From positions 1 to 10,341 of the forward strand of contig JAKAVI010000443.1 in assembly GCA_021817355.1 (NCBI GenBank): a stretch of DNA of 10,341 nt, written 5' to 3'. A program made the translations under genes and the position numbers. The notes below the pieces were generated by a model. The model saw nothing but the letters and a program-made list of their open reading frames with translations, was not told where the DNA came from and ran no database searches. This document shows positions 1 through 6,291 of the stretch, piece after piece (within the stretch, counting starts at the first letter, position 1; the number at the start of each line of letters is the position of its first letter). The stretch is from Pseudomonadota bacterium. GTDB lineage: Bacteria; Pseudomonadota; Alphaproteobacteria; Micropepsales; Micropepsaceae.

Positions 1-156
1 GGCATTCACGCAGCATCACTTGCCGAAAAGCCCAGTGAAGCAGCGTGTTTGATATTCGCGGCTCTGATCCGCGCGTTGCCCATTGAGGCTTCAAGCGCCA
101 CGAAAACTGTCCCTCAAAACGTCCCGCAGATGTTAGCTCCTGGCGCGCGCGTTTCG

Positions 157-567
157 GCCCGCCCTACTCCGCACGTCTGGCGGCACCGATATCGCGCAGT
201 GAGCGCCACCAGACGGCGCGCGAGCTTGCGGCGCGATCAGACCTCCGCTGGAAGCTTTGCGAGTGCGCCCTCTTCGAGCCTGCCATTGCGTAGCAGGAGT
301 ACACGCCCTGCCCGTGCCAGGAGCGCGGCTCTGTGGGCCACGACAATGCGGGTGACGGGAAGCGCTGCGACAAGCTCGGCGATGCTCTCTTCGGTGTCGG
401 GATCGATATTGGCCGTGCCCTCGTCGAGAATGAGGATCTTCGGTTCGCGATAAAGCGCGCGGGCCAAAAGGATGCGCTGCTTTTGTCCGCCGGAGAGCAT
501 CGAGCCCATGTCGCCGATGAGCGAGAGATACTGCATCGGCATCCGCAGGATGTCGTCATGGATGCGG
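157..567. repeat. Diverged direct duplication of the ABC-exporter 3' end (copy 1)
   Basis: This block matches 2460-2873 in the same orientation. It covers the last 109 codons of the exporter gene plus about 80 bp beyond its stop codon, with one 3-bp indel near position 208. My hand count over the coding part is about 20 mismatches in 331 bp (roughly 94% identity), yet only four amino-acid changes, so most differences are silent. Similarity stops abruptly at 567/568, where nuclease-like coding sequence begins, and at about 157. The silent-biased divergence suggests this copy came from a related exporter that had evolved under selection elsewhere, and not from a fresh local duplication. Positions 1-156 hold no gene I can support. 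Confidence 0.9.
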
Positions 568-986
568 TCTGGAAGGGCAACATGGACGGTCTCCCGGCCG
601 AACATCGCCTGCAACACATGCGGCCGCTCGAGATGGAAGCTGGCGGTCGTGTCGAAGAAGCATACGACCATCGGGAAGCCACGCTTGGAGAACTTTCGCA
701 ATTGATCGGACGCGGCCCGCAGCGGCCTGCACAAGCGTGCGCCAGGATCTATCCAGCGGACGCCCGTCCCTGCCTGTGCTTCTTGAAGCAGCGAGACGTC
801 GTCCGGCGTCGCGTCCAGCTCTTTGATCTCCACGATGCACCAGCGGGGATGCAAGGGCAGGGCGTAGTCCGGTCGCTTTTGGCCGCTTGTTTGCGACTCC
901 CGGATACGCACGACCTTCAGCCCCCTGCGGCTGCACCACGCTTCGAAGGCGGCTTCTGAGATCGTCAACGGTGCGCGAGGCGCCAT
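237..986 (-). CDS. Chimeric ORF: truncated PD-(D/E)XK nuclease-like domain fused to an ABC ATPase tail
   Basis: This is a 249-aa open frame made of two unrelated parts. Residues 1-140 look like a small nuclease of the PD-(D/E)XK fold: a helical start, then P39-D40 and, after 12 residues, E53-I-K55 in a hydrophobic strand (CIVEIKELD), which is the expected catalytic spacing. Residues 141-249 are the C-terminal part of a peptide-exporter ATPase: LSGGQ signature at 164-168, Walker B ILILDE ending D188-E189, D-loop near D195, and switch H218. Walker A, the Q-loop and all membrane segments are absent, so the ATPase part cannot work alone. The ATG at 984-986 lies 27 bp after the toxin stop and has no obvious ribosome binding site. 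The nuclease has probably lost its own C-terminus by recombination. It is most likely a junction relic, although the frame is open and a stable protein cannot be excluded. Confidence 0.7.
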   Translation of the reverse strand: MAPRAPLTISEAAFEAWCSRRGLKVVRIRESQTSGQKRPDYALPLHPRWCIVEIKELDATPDDVSLLQEAQAGTGVRWIDPGARLCRPLRAASDQLRKFSKRGFPMVVCFFDTTASFHLERPHVLQAMFGRETVHVALPDRIHDDILRMPMQYLSLIGDMGSMLSGGQKQRILLARALYREPKILILDEGTANIDPDTEESIAELVAALPVTRIVVAHRAALLARAGRVLLLRNGRLEEGALAKLPAEV

Positions 987-1013
987 GGCGGAGTGCTCGG
1001 GTTTCGGGATAGC

Positions 1014-1433
1014 CTATGTTTCGATGGCTGGAAGGTCGTAGCGCCGAATATATAGGTCGTCGTCCTCCAGGGTGATTTCCAGGACCTGGTTCACGAGATC
1101 TGGATCGGCATCCAACTCGTCGAGCGCCTGCTCGAAGAGTTCGGTTTGCATATCGAGATCCATCCCCGGCGGCCCGTTGAGACAGACAAGTCCGGCGTGG
1201 AGGGCGACGTCGGCGTACTGGCCCTTCGCACCGGGCCGTTCCGCCGGGCCGCGAAAGTCCACCGAGTTTTTGGTCACGAAGGTCCAATCGCCGTCGAGGA
1301 TGAGAGGCTTCAGCTCCCAATCCTTCAGGCCAGCGCGCCCAAGCCAGACGACGTGCGACGACTCGCCATGCCCCCTAGCGTGAGCCAGTTTAGTCAGGTC
1401 GGGGCTAAGGCACTCATCGACCAGGAACTTCAT
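1014..1433 (-). CDS. DUF5615 family PIN-like toxin (VapC45-like)
   Basis: This 139-aa protein is the probable toxin (RNase) of a type II toxin-antitoxin pair. It opens with a beta-strand and an acidic pair typical of DUF5615/Mut7-C PIN-like proteins: D6-E7 in FLVDECLSP. It continues with a D38-W-E motif, D49, and a second strand followed by a TKNSVDF segment with D59, the family's other conserved acidic position. The DDD cluster at 124-126 lies near the C-terminus. Length and order match the pairs that include, from memory, Mycobacterium tuberculosis VapB45/VapC45. The ATG overlaps the TGA of the upstream antitoxin gene in an ATGA (1430-1433), so translation is probably coupled. The known family role is metal-dependent RNA cleavage; activity here is inferred. 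Confidence 0.85.
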   Translation of the reverse strand: MKFLVDECLSPDLTKLAHARGHGESSHVVWLGRAGLKDWELKPLILDGDWTFVTKNSVDFRGPAERPGAKGQYADVALHAGLVCLNGPPGMDLDMQTELFEQALDELDADPDLVNQVLEITLEDDDLYIRRYDLPAIET

Positions 1434-2083
1434 CCCGCCTTCCTGCGGCGAGCGACCCGTCGCTCGGCAACGATGGTAGCGCCTCTGGGAAGCTCATCGT
1501 TCGCCTTTGGGCGACCGCGCGCAGGGTTTGCTTCTGCATAGATGGCGGCAAGCTCGATCTTGTCGGCATCGAGGGACGGATAGGCCGCGAGAATGCGCTC
1601 CATCGGGAGTCCGGCCGCCACGGAGGCGGCAACATCGTGGACGGGCACGCGTGTGCCGCGCACGACCGAAGCGCCCCCAAGCACGTCTGGATCGGACACG
1701 ACAATCTCACGCGCCGCCGCCAGTCGCTCCATGCGTTCGTTTGTTCGCAGGACGAAGGGCGCCAGGTCGATCGTCAGAAACTCATCTCGCACGATCCAGT
1801 CCTTTTCGATCAGCGACGCGAGGGCGAGGGCGCGAAATCTGTGCATGCGCGAGCCCGCTTCCCGGATGGCGAACAGGCGCTCTTCTGAGGTGAGGCGCTT
1901 GGCGCTGTCGAAATAGAACGCAATGAGCGTGCAGGCGGTCACCGCCACGCGCCGGCCATCGTCGACTGAGACGAACCACTCCGGCAGAATGTGCTCGTCA
2001 ATGACCCGATTAACGTCCCGTAGCGCCACGCGGGCGACCACCGCGGCCTCGGTCGGCTTCAGCATGTCTGCGACAGCGCCCAT
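1430..2083 (-). CDS. DUF433 domain antitoxin (VapB45-like)
   Basis: This 217-aa protein is the probable antitoxin and autorepressor for the overlapping DUF5615 gene. The N-terminal region (EAAVVARVALRDVNRVIDE) resembles a DNA-binding helical segment. The C-terminal third carries the DUF433 signature: a strand and loop reading SDPDVLGGASVVRGTRVPV, then a helix with GLPMERILAAYPSLDADKI. The tail is basic and probably flexible. The frame is open upstream to a TTG at 2143 and an ATG at 2119, but I chose the ATG at 2083-2081. It has a GAGG five bases upstream (2092-2089), and a promoter-like sequence overlies the longer starts. The ATG at 2065 is a further alternative. The antitoxin-first order and ATGA overlap with the toxin are typical of such pairs. 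Confidence 0.82.
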   Translation of the reverse strand: MGAVADMLKPTEAAVVARVALRDVNRVIDEHILPEWFVSVDDGRRVAVTACTLIAFYFDSAKRLTSEERLFAIREAGSRMHRFRALALASLIEKDWIVRDEFLTIDLAPFVLRTNERMERLAAAREIVVSDPDVLGGASVVRGTRVPVHDVAASVAAGLPMERILAAYPSLDADKIELAAIYAEANPARGRPKANDELPRGATIVAERRVARRRKAG

Positions 2084-2114
2084 TGCGGCCTCAAAAACTC
2101 TTCCGATGGATCGG

Positions 2115-2143
2115 AACATATATTGTCGGCGACCTAACTTCAA
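2115..2143 (-). promoter_or_regulatory. Promoter-like sequence for the toxin-antitoxin pair
   Basis: Reading the minus strand, TTGAAG (2143-2138) is followed after 17 bp by TATGTT (2120-2115), four of six matches to each sigma-70 box. A transcript starting near 2108 would have a short leader containing the GAGG that serves the start at 2083. This is consistent with the shorter antitoxin start and argues against the TTG at 2143. It was identified by eye only. Confidence 0.4.
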
Positions 2144-2174
2144 TCCCAGACCACAGCGGCCGTGAGGCGCGGCG

Positions 2175-2202
2175 GGTGTCCACGCTGACTGCGGTGGACA
2201 CC
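2175..2202. promoter_or_regulatory. Perfect 9-bp inverted repeat upstream of the antitoxin gene
   Basis: GGTGTCCAC (2175-2183) and GTGGACACC (2194-2202) are perfect inverted halves separated by 10 bp. They lie about 30 bp upstream of the -35-like box of the toxin-antitoxin pair. Type II antitoxins commonly bind such palindromes and repress their own operon, so this is a candidate operator. A hairpin role is possible, but no T-run follows on either strand. A second, GC-only hairpin (CCGCC-TCGC-GGCGG, 2222-2235) lies just beyond. Confidence 0.45.
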
Positions 2203-2270
2203 ACGGCAGAAACGACGAAGGCCGCCTCGCGGCGGACTTCTCGTAACATACTGATTTTCCTAGGTAAACT

Positions 2271-2322
2271 TGGAGCGGGCGACGCGAATCGAACGCGCGA
2301 CCCTAACCTTGGCAAGGTTAGG
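2271..2322 (-). other. 3' fragment of tRNA-Gly(GCC), attachment-site remnant
   Basis: The minus strand from 2322 to 2271 reads as the last 52 nt of a tRNA. It has an anticodon arm TAACC-TTGCCAA-GGTTA with anticodon GCC, a variable region, a T-arm with loop TTCGATT, the 3' acceptor strand CGCCCGC, discriminator T and encoded CCA. The D-arm and the 5' acceptor strand (GCGGGCG would be needed) are absent; the sequence upstream is unrelated. It therefore cannot fold as a complete tRNA. Break points at the anticodon stem are usual where integrases use tRNA 3' ends as attachment sites, so I read this as the att remnant of an integrated element whose partner copy lies outside the window. Confidence 0.75.
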
Positions 2323-2361
2323 CGGCGCCCGAAACCGCATGGGAGTAATGTGGTGGTTTGG

Positions 2362-2458
2362 CAAAATATTTTTGACGGTATTTCTGACGGTATGGAGTAG
2401 ATTTTGCTAATAGTTTCAAGGGCTGTGGATCCTCCCGCCCCAGCCAATTTTATCCGGG
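2362..2458 (+). repeat. att-like direct repeat, copy 1, with tRNA-Gln 3' end
   Basis: This 97-bp sequence recurs at 10243-10341 with about six substitutions and a 2-bp indel in a T-run. It starts with an AT-rich stretch and two TGACGGTAT units 12 bp apart (2373-2381 and 2385-2393). It ends with ATCCTCCCGCCCCAGCCA (2429-2446), which equals the T-stem, acceptor and CCA of an alphaproteobacterial tRNA-Gln, followed by AATTTTATCCGGG. The bases before it do not form a T-arm, so the tRNA is not complete here. Such a layout is expected for the distal end of an element inserted at the 3' end of a tRNA-Gln gene: att core on the right, possible integrase arm sites on the left. Confidence 0.75.
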
Positions 2459-2459
2459 A

Positions 2460-2873
2460 GCCCGCCCTACTCCGCATGGCTGACGGCACCGATATCGCAC
2501 AGTGAGCGCCGCCAACAGACCGCGCGCGAGCTTGCGGCGCGATCAGACCTCCGCCGGCAGCTTTGTGAGCGCGACCTCTTCGAGCCTGCCATTGCGCAGC
2601 AGAAGCACCTTCTGTGCCCGCGCCAGGAGCGCTGCTCTGTGGGCCACGACAATGCGGGTGACGGGAAGCGCTGCGACAAGCTCGGCGATGCTCTCTTCGG
2701 TGTCGGGATCGATATTGGCCGTGCCTTCGTCGAGAATGAGGATCTTCGGTTCGCGATAAAGCGCGCGGGCCAAAAGGATGCGCTGCTTTTGTCCGCCCGA
2801 GAGCATCGAGCCCATGTCGCCGATGAGGGAGAGATACTGCATCGGCATGCGCAGAATGTCGTCATGGATGCGG
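2460..2873. repeat. Direct duplication of the ABC-exporter 3' end (copy 2, parental position)
   Basis: This block lies within and just past the 3' end of the intact exporter gene and matches 157-567. It begins within two bases of the end of the att-like repeat, so the exporter's downstream flank abuts the element boundary directly. The other end of similarity is inside the ATPase domain, at the codon before the RIHDD segment (residue 603 of the protein counted from the start at 4675). Confidence 0.9.
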
Positions 2874-4675
2874 GCTGCTATTGCGGCCTTGTGGACACGT
2901 TGCATGTCCAGCTGCGGATCGAAAAACGCGATGTTGTCGGCGATGGTGCCGGAGAGCAGTCTGTCATCCTGCGCCACGACACCGACATGCTCGCGCCAGG
3001 CGGGCCAGAGGGAGGCGGTCGCAGGCAAGCCGTCGAGCCAGATCTCGCCCGCGGTGGGCGGATAAAGGCCGAGGATCAGCTTGACCAGCGTGGTCTTGCC
3101 GCAACCGGAGGGCCCGACAATGGCCACGAAGGCGCCGGGTTCGATATTGAGATCGACCTCTTCGAGGATCGCCCGCTCGGTGCTGCCATAGCGGAAGGAC
3201 ACGGCTTTGAAACGGATGGCGCCCTGGGCGCCATAGCCAAAGGGTCCGGGCAGTGAGGGTTCGGCTTCGGCATGGACGATATCGCTCAAGCGATCGAGAT
3301 GAACGCCCAGAAGCCGGAACTGCATGGCCTGGGCGACGAGCGCGGTAGCGCGGTCCGAGAAGGTCTGCCGGAAGGAGAAGAAGGCGACCAGCATGCCAAC
3401 CGAAAAGCCCTGGCCGGCAATGATCATGCGGGCGGCAAAATAGATCACGAGCACGGTCTGCAGCCCCATGAGGACGGAGCGCACGGCATTGGTGCTGATC
3501 TGCAAGGAGCCGACGGCAAGTTGGGCGTTGACGACATTGGCATAGCGGTTGCGCCACACCGCCTCGCGCTCGGCCTCGCGGCTCATCAGCTTGATGGTGG
3601 TTGCTGCCCGCAGGCTCTCCATCAGAGTGGTCTGCTCGGAAGCAGAGGCCAGGATCTGCTCGCGGGTGCGCCGCTGCAGGGCCGGATAGGCGAGCAGCAT
3701 GGTGGCAAGATAGAGAACGACCGAGACGAGGACGATGCCCGCGAGCAGCCCCGAATAGAAGAAGAGGATCGCGACGGCCAGCAGCGCAATGAGGCCGTCG
3801 ATGATGGCGGCAATGAGCCCATGGGCGATCGCGGCCCGGATGGGCTCGGAGGAGCGCACGCGGCTCAAGAGGTCGCCCAGATGCCGCTTCTCGAAATACC
3901 CCGTCGACAGGCGCAGCAGGTGGCGCACCAGATTGCCGACGATCTGGTAGCTGAGGAGGCTTGAAAGGATCAGGACAACCCTGTCGCGTAAATAGCCGAT
4001 CGCTGCTTGCAGCACGATGAGACCGCCAAAGCCCAGGGCGACCACGAGGAGCAGGTTCTTATCGCTTTGGGCGATCGCATCATCGATGACGACCTGGAGC
4101 TGGAACGGCAGGGCGAAGGCGACGATTTGCAGCGCGGCTGACAGGATGAAGACTTGGGTCACCCCCGCTGGCAGGCCTTTGATCGAGGACCACAGGTGCC
4201 AGAACTTGAGCTGGGATCTCCAGGAGACGGGAACGAAGCTGGAGGACGGGCTCAGCTCGAGGGCGACGCCGGTAAAGTGATGGGAGATCTCGTCGAAGCT
4301 GAGCTGGCGTTCGCCTGTCGCGGGATCGTGAATGCGTGCGCCTGAGCTTGCGACTTTGCTCAGCACCACGAAATGATTGAGGTCCCAATGGAGGATGGCT
4401 GGGAGCTGCAGCTTTGAAAGATCCTCCATCTCGAGCTTGAGGGCACGTGTAGAAAGTCCGAGCTGGTCGGCCATGCGCATCAGGGCGCGCAAGGTGGTGC
4501 CGGCGAGCGAGGCCGGAAAGCGCTGGCGTAAGGCATTGAGATCGAGATCATGCCCGTGGAAGCGCGCGATCATGGTGAGGCAGGCCAGAGCGCATTCGGC
4601 GCCTTCGGCCGCCTCGACGGTCGGCACGCGGCGTGTTCCAGGAAGAAAGATCTCGGGAAGGACGAGCGCGGTCAT
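2543..4675 (-). CDS. Bacteriocin-type ABC exporter with N-terminal C39 peptidase domain
   Basis: This 710-aa protein is a peptidase-containing ABC transporter of the CvaB/LapB-like type. It is predicted to cut the double-glycine leader of a small peptide and pump the core across the inner membrane. Residues below count from the ATG at 4675. The C39 peptidase (about 20-140) has Cys28 in AECALAC, His101 in NHFVVL and Asp117 in HDP. A transmembrane domain spans about 165-450 with several hydrophobic helices. The ATPase (about 487-705) has Walker A GPSGCGKTT, Q-loop in VVAQDD, LSGGQ, ILILDE and switch VAHR. I chose the ATG at 4675, 11 codons inside the longest frame, because it overlaps the adaptor's TGA as ATGA, indicating coupled translation. 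The usual oxyanion-hole Gln six residues before Cys is Ala here. The precursor gene lies divergently upstream of the adaptor. Confidence 0.93.
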   Translation of the reverse strand: MTALVLPEIFLPGTRRVPTVEAAEGAECALACLTMIARFHGHDLDLNALRQRFPASLAGTTLRALMRMADQLGLSTRALKLEMEDLSKLQLPAILHWDLNHFVVLSKVASSGARIHDPATGERQLSFDEISHHFTGVALELSPSSSFVPVSWRSQLKFWHLWSSIKGLPAGVTQVFILSAALQIVAFALPFQLQVVIDDAIAQSDKNLLLVVALGFGGLIVLQAAIGYLRDRVVLILSSLLSYQIVGNLVRHLLRLSTGYFEKRHLGDLLSRVRSSEPIRAAIAHGLIAAIIDGLIALLAVAILFFYSGLLAGIVLVSVVLYLATMLLAYPALQRRTREQILASASEQTTLMESLRAATTIKLMSREAEREAVWRNRYANVVNAQLAVGSLQISTNAVRSVLMGLQTVLVIYFAARMIIAGQGFSVGMLVAFFSFRQTFSDRATALVAQAMQFRLLGVHLDRLSDIVHAEAEPSLPGPFGYGAQGAIRFKAVSFRYGSTERAILEEVDLNIEPGAFVAIVGPSGCGKTTLVKLILGLYPPTAGEIWLDGLPATASLWPAWREHVGVVAQDDRLLSGTIADNIAFFDPQLDMQRVHKAAIAARIHDDILRMPMQYLSLIGDMGSMLSGGQKQRILLARALYREPKILILDEGTANIDPDTEESIAELVAALPVTRIVVAHRAALLARAQKVLLLRNGRLEEVALTKLPAEV

Positions 4676-5910
4676 TTGACGGCCGCGTAGATGGGGTCGA
4701 ACAGCCATTCGAACAGGGTGCGGCGCTCGAGTACGACGTCGGCCGTGAGCAGCATGCCCGGCTGTAGGGGAACAGCCTGGCCATAGGCATTGATGGTTTG
4801 GCGGGCAATGTCGGCCCGTATCTGAAACACAGGCGCGCGTACCACCTGCCCCGGGATCGCGACATCCTGCGGCGAGAGGATCGTATGGGAGAAGGAGACG
4901 ATTTTGCCTTTGGCGGTTCCGAACTTCTCATGGGGAAAGGCCTGGTACATGAGCCGCACAGCCTCGCCGGCCCGGATAAAGCCGATGGCCCTCGACGGTG
5001 CATAAAGTTCGGCTTCGAGACGCACGTTCTTCGGCTCGATGATGGCAATCGTGCTGCCGGGAGCGAGGCTCTGACCGGCGCTGACGGGGACAGCGAGCAC
5101 CTTGCCGCTGACGCTAGCCACGACGACGTCGGTGGCGGCGGCGCTGGTCTCTACCTGCTTTTGGGCGACCTGGGCACGGGCTTGCGCTTCGCTGGCCTGG
5201 GCCTCGGCCAGTTCGGCCGGAATGGCATGCTGTTGCGCAACCAGGTCAGCGCTCTGCTGCATTGCGGCTGACAACTCGCCCTTCATCCGGGCGAGGGTTT
5301 GCTGCTGGCTGAGCAAATTGCTCTGGCGTCCCTGCACGAGGCGCGGAGCGATATCACCACCAATGGCCAGGCGCTTGAAGCGGTCCAGATCTTCGCGCGC
5401 GAGCGCGATCTGCTGTTGCTGCAGCGCGATCTGCTGCCGGTCCTGTCCGATCTGCGCTGTCAGATCGGCCAGCTTTGGCCCGATCTCGGCCTGCTGGGCC
5501 AGCAGCTTCTGCTCGCTGGCCGCGGCGCCCGCGGCAATGGCGGCAGCTTCGGCGGAGAGCGCCTCACCTGCTGCAGTCCCGGCGTTCTGGCCTGAGGACA
5601 GGGTACTTGCCAGGCGCACCCGCGCGATCGGCGCACCCGCCCGCACGATCTCGCCTTCGTGCACCAGGATCTTCGACAAGGTCCCGCCAGCATTGGCGTC
5701 GACCTGGATCAGTCCTCCGTGTGGGACAAGCCAGCCAATGACGCTCTCGTGGCGGGTGTAGGTGGCCAAGCAAAGGAACAGCACAGAGGTCGCTAATACA
5801 GATATACAACAAGCAGAGTACAGTCTGGAGGAAATGGGAGTCGCCAAAATGACCACGCCATTCAGACGCTTAGAAGATGCAGCAATAAACTTCGCGCGAA
5901 ATGCAGTCAT
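4672..5910 (-). CDS. HlyD/CvaA-family periplasmic adaptor (membrane fusion protein)
   Basis: This 412-aa adaptor should link the inner-membrane exporter to an outer-membrane TolC-type channel. A short cytosolic N-terminus is followed by one membrane helix (about 31-52, rich in L, V, S and C). The first half of a biotinyl-lipoyl-like domain (about 59-100) contains DANAGGTLSKILVHEGEIV. A long alpha-hairpin rich in Q, A and E (about 115-260) has repeated QQQQIAL-type heptads. Then come the second lipoyl half (VSGKVLAVPVSAGQSLAPG) and a beta-barrel region. The C-terminal end (ERRTLFEWLFDPI) is the usual end of bacteriocin adaptors. The frame allows a GTG at 5919, but I prefer the ATG at 5910; neither has a strong ribosome binding site. 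It is first in an operon with the exporter (4-bp overlap). No outer-membrane channel gene is present, so a chromosomal TolC is presumably shared. Confidence 0.92.
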   Translation of the reverse strand: MTAFRAKFIAASSKRLNGVVILATPISSRLYSACCISVLATSVLFLCLATYTRHESVIGWLVPHGGLIQVDANAGGTLSKILVHEGEIVRAGAPIARVRLASTLSSGQNAGTAAGEALSAEAAAIAAGAAASEQKLLAQQAEIGPKLADLTAQIGQDRQQIALQQQQIALAREDLDRFKRLAIGGDIAPRLVQGRQSNLLSQQQTLARMKGELSAAMQQSADLVAQQHAIPAELAEAQASEAQARAQVAQKQVETSAAATDVVVASVSGKVLAVPVSAGQSLAPGSTIAIIEPKNVRLEAELYAPSRAIGFIRAGEAVRLMYQAFPHEKFGTAKGKIVSFSHTILSPQDVAIPGQVVRAPVFQIRADIARQTINAYGQAVPLQPGMLLTADVVLERRTLFEWLFDPIYAAVK

Positions 5911-5953
5911 CGCGTTCACTCAAAAATGTATATGTCTTCGTGATCAAACATAG

Positions 5954-5981
5954 TTGACGATAATGTATGACGATGTACCAT
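5954..5981 (+). promoter_or_regulatory. Promoter-like sequence for the precursor-peptide gene
   Basis: TTGACG (5954-5959) and TACCAT (5976-5981) are 16 bp apart, five and four matches to the sigma-70 boxes. A start near 5988 would give an untranslated leader of about 70 nt that includes the inverted repeat at 5995-6039. It overlaps the minus-strand promoter candidate. Confidence 0.4.
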
Positions 5982-5985
5982 GCAA
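5957..5985 (-). promoter_or_regulatory. Promoter-like sequence for the adaptor-exporter operon
   Basis: On the minus strand, TTGCAT (5985-5980) and TATCGT (5962-5957) are separated by 17 bp, with four matches to each box. It faces and overlaps the plus-strand promoter candidate, so the two could not easily be occupied at the same time. This was a visual call in an AT-rich region, where chance matches are common. Confidence 0.3.
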
Positions 5986-5994
5986 TCGTCAGTT

Positions 5995-6039
5995 CGACTT
6001 CGCCGTTAATGAGTTTTATGGAGTTATGGGGCGAAGTCG
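5995..6039 (+). promoter_or_regulatory. Perfect 10-bp inverted repeat in the leader of the precursor gene
   Basis: CGACTTCGCC (5995-6004) and GGCGAAGTCG (6030-6039) are perfect inverted copies with a 25-nt AT-rich spacer. They sit between the plus-strand promoter candidate and the ribosome binding site (from 6051). This could be a stem-loop in the mRNA leader affecting stability or translation, or an operator for a dimeric regulator. There is no T-run after the right arm, so it is not a standard terminator. Confidence 0.55.
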
Positions 6040-6060
6040 TCCTTCAGCTAAGGAAAGGAA

Positions 6061-6285
6061 ATGGCGATGTTGCAGGAATTAACGGTGGAAGAAATGGGAC
6101 TGGTATGTGGCGGAGCAAGCGTCGATGCCAATCGCGATTTTGCTGGGGCAGAAGTTGGGGTTGGCGGAGGCCTTGCAGTTGCCGGCGATATTCTGGGAGT
6201 AGCTGGACTAGCCGTCGCTGGCGCCGGTCTTATGATCGGAGGTGGTTTGGCCCTCGGCGCCATTGCCATTTACGAACTGGTCTAA
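6061..6285 (+). CDS. Double-glycine-leader bacteriocin (class II microcin-like) precursor
   Basis: This 74-aa precursor has an 18-residue leader, MAMLQELTVEEMGLVCGG, matching the double-glycine consensus: Leu at -12, Glu -8, Met -7, Val -4, Gly-Gly at -2/-1. The 56-aa core begins ASVDANRDF. By my count it has 14 Gly and 13 Ala (about half the residues), is strongly hydrophobic, lacks Cys and ends IAIYELV. This is the composition of membrane-active microcins such as colicin V. AGGAAAGGAA (6051-6060) is a strong ribosome binding site serving either ATG 6061 or ATG 6067; the mature peptide is the same. The divergent C39 exporter/adaptor pair and the small membrane protein 6 bp downstream complete a bacteriocin locus. 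No homolog is recognised by sequence. A non-killing signal peptide is the main alternative. Confidence 0.85.
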   Translation: MAMLQELTVEEMGLVCGGASVDANRDFAGAEVGVGGGLAVAGDILGVAGLAVAGAGLMIGGGLALGAIAIYELV

Positions 6286-6291
6286 CTTGCG

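Noticed and set aside
164..682. 172-codon minus-strand frame and plus-strand frames over 333-959
   Set aside because: They are out-of-frame shadows of the chimeric nuclease/ATPase ORF; the same shadow pattern appears over the duplicated block at 2467-2865.
2271..2345. Complete tRNA-Gly gene
   Set aside because: The D-arm and the 5' acceptor strand are missing; sequence beyond the anticodon stem does not pair, so only a fragment is called.
2083..2400. 105-codon plus-strand frame
   Set aside because: It runs antisense through the antitoxin start and then across the tRNA-Gly fragment; the GDANRTRDPN-type peptide is the usual artefact of translating a tRNA complement.
5762..5953. 63-codon plus-strand ORF as a second small peptide gene
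   Set aside because: It is antisense to the adaptor N-terminus, with no Gly-Gly leader and no ribosome binding site.
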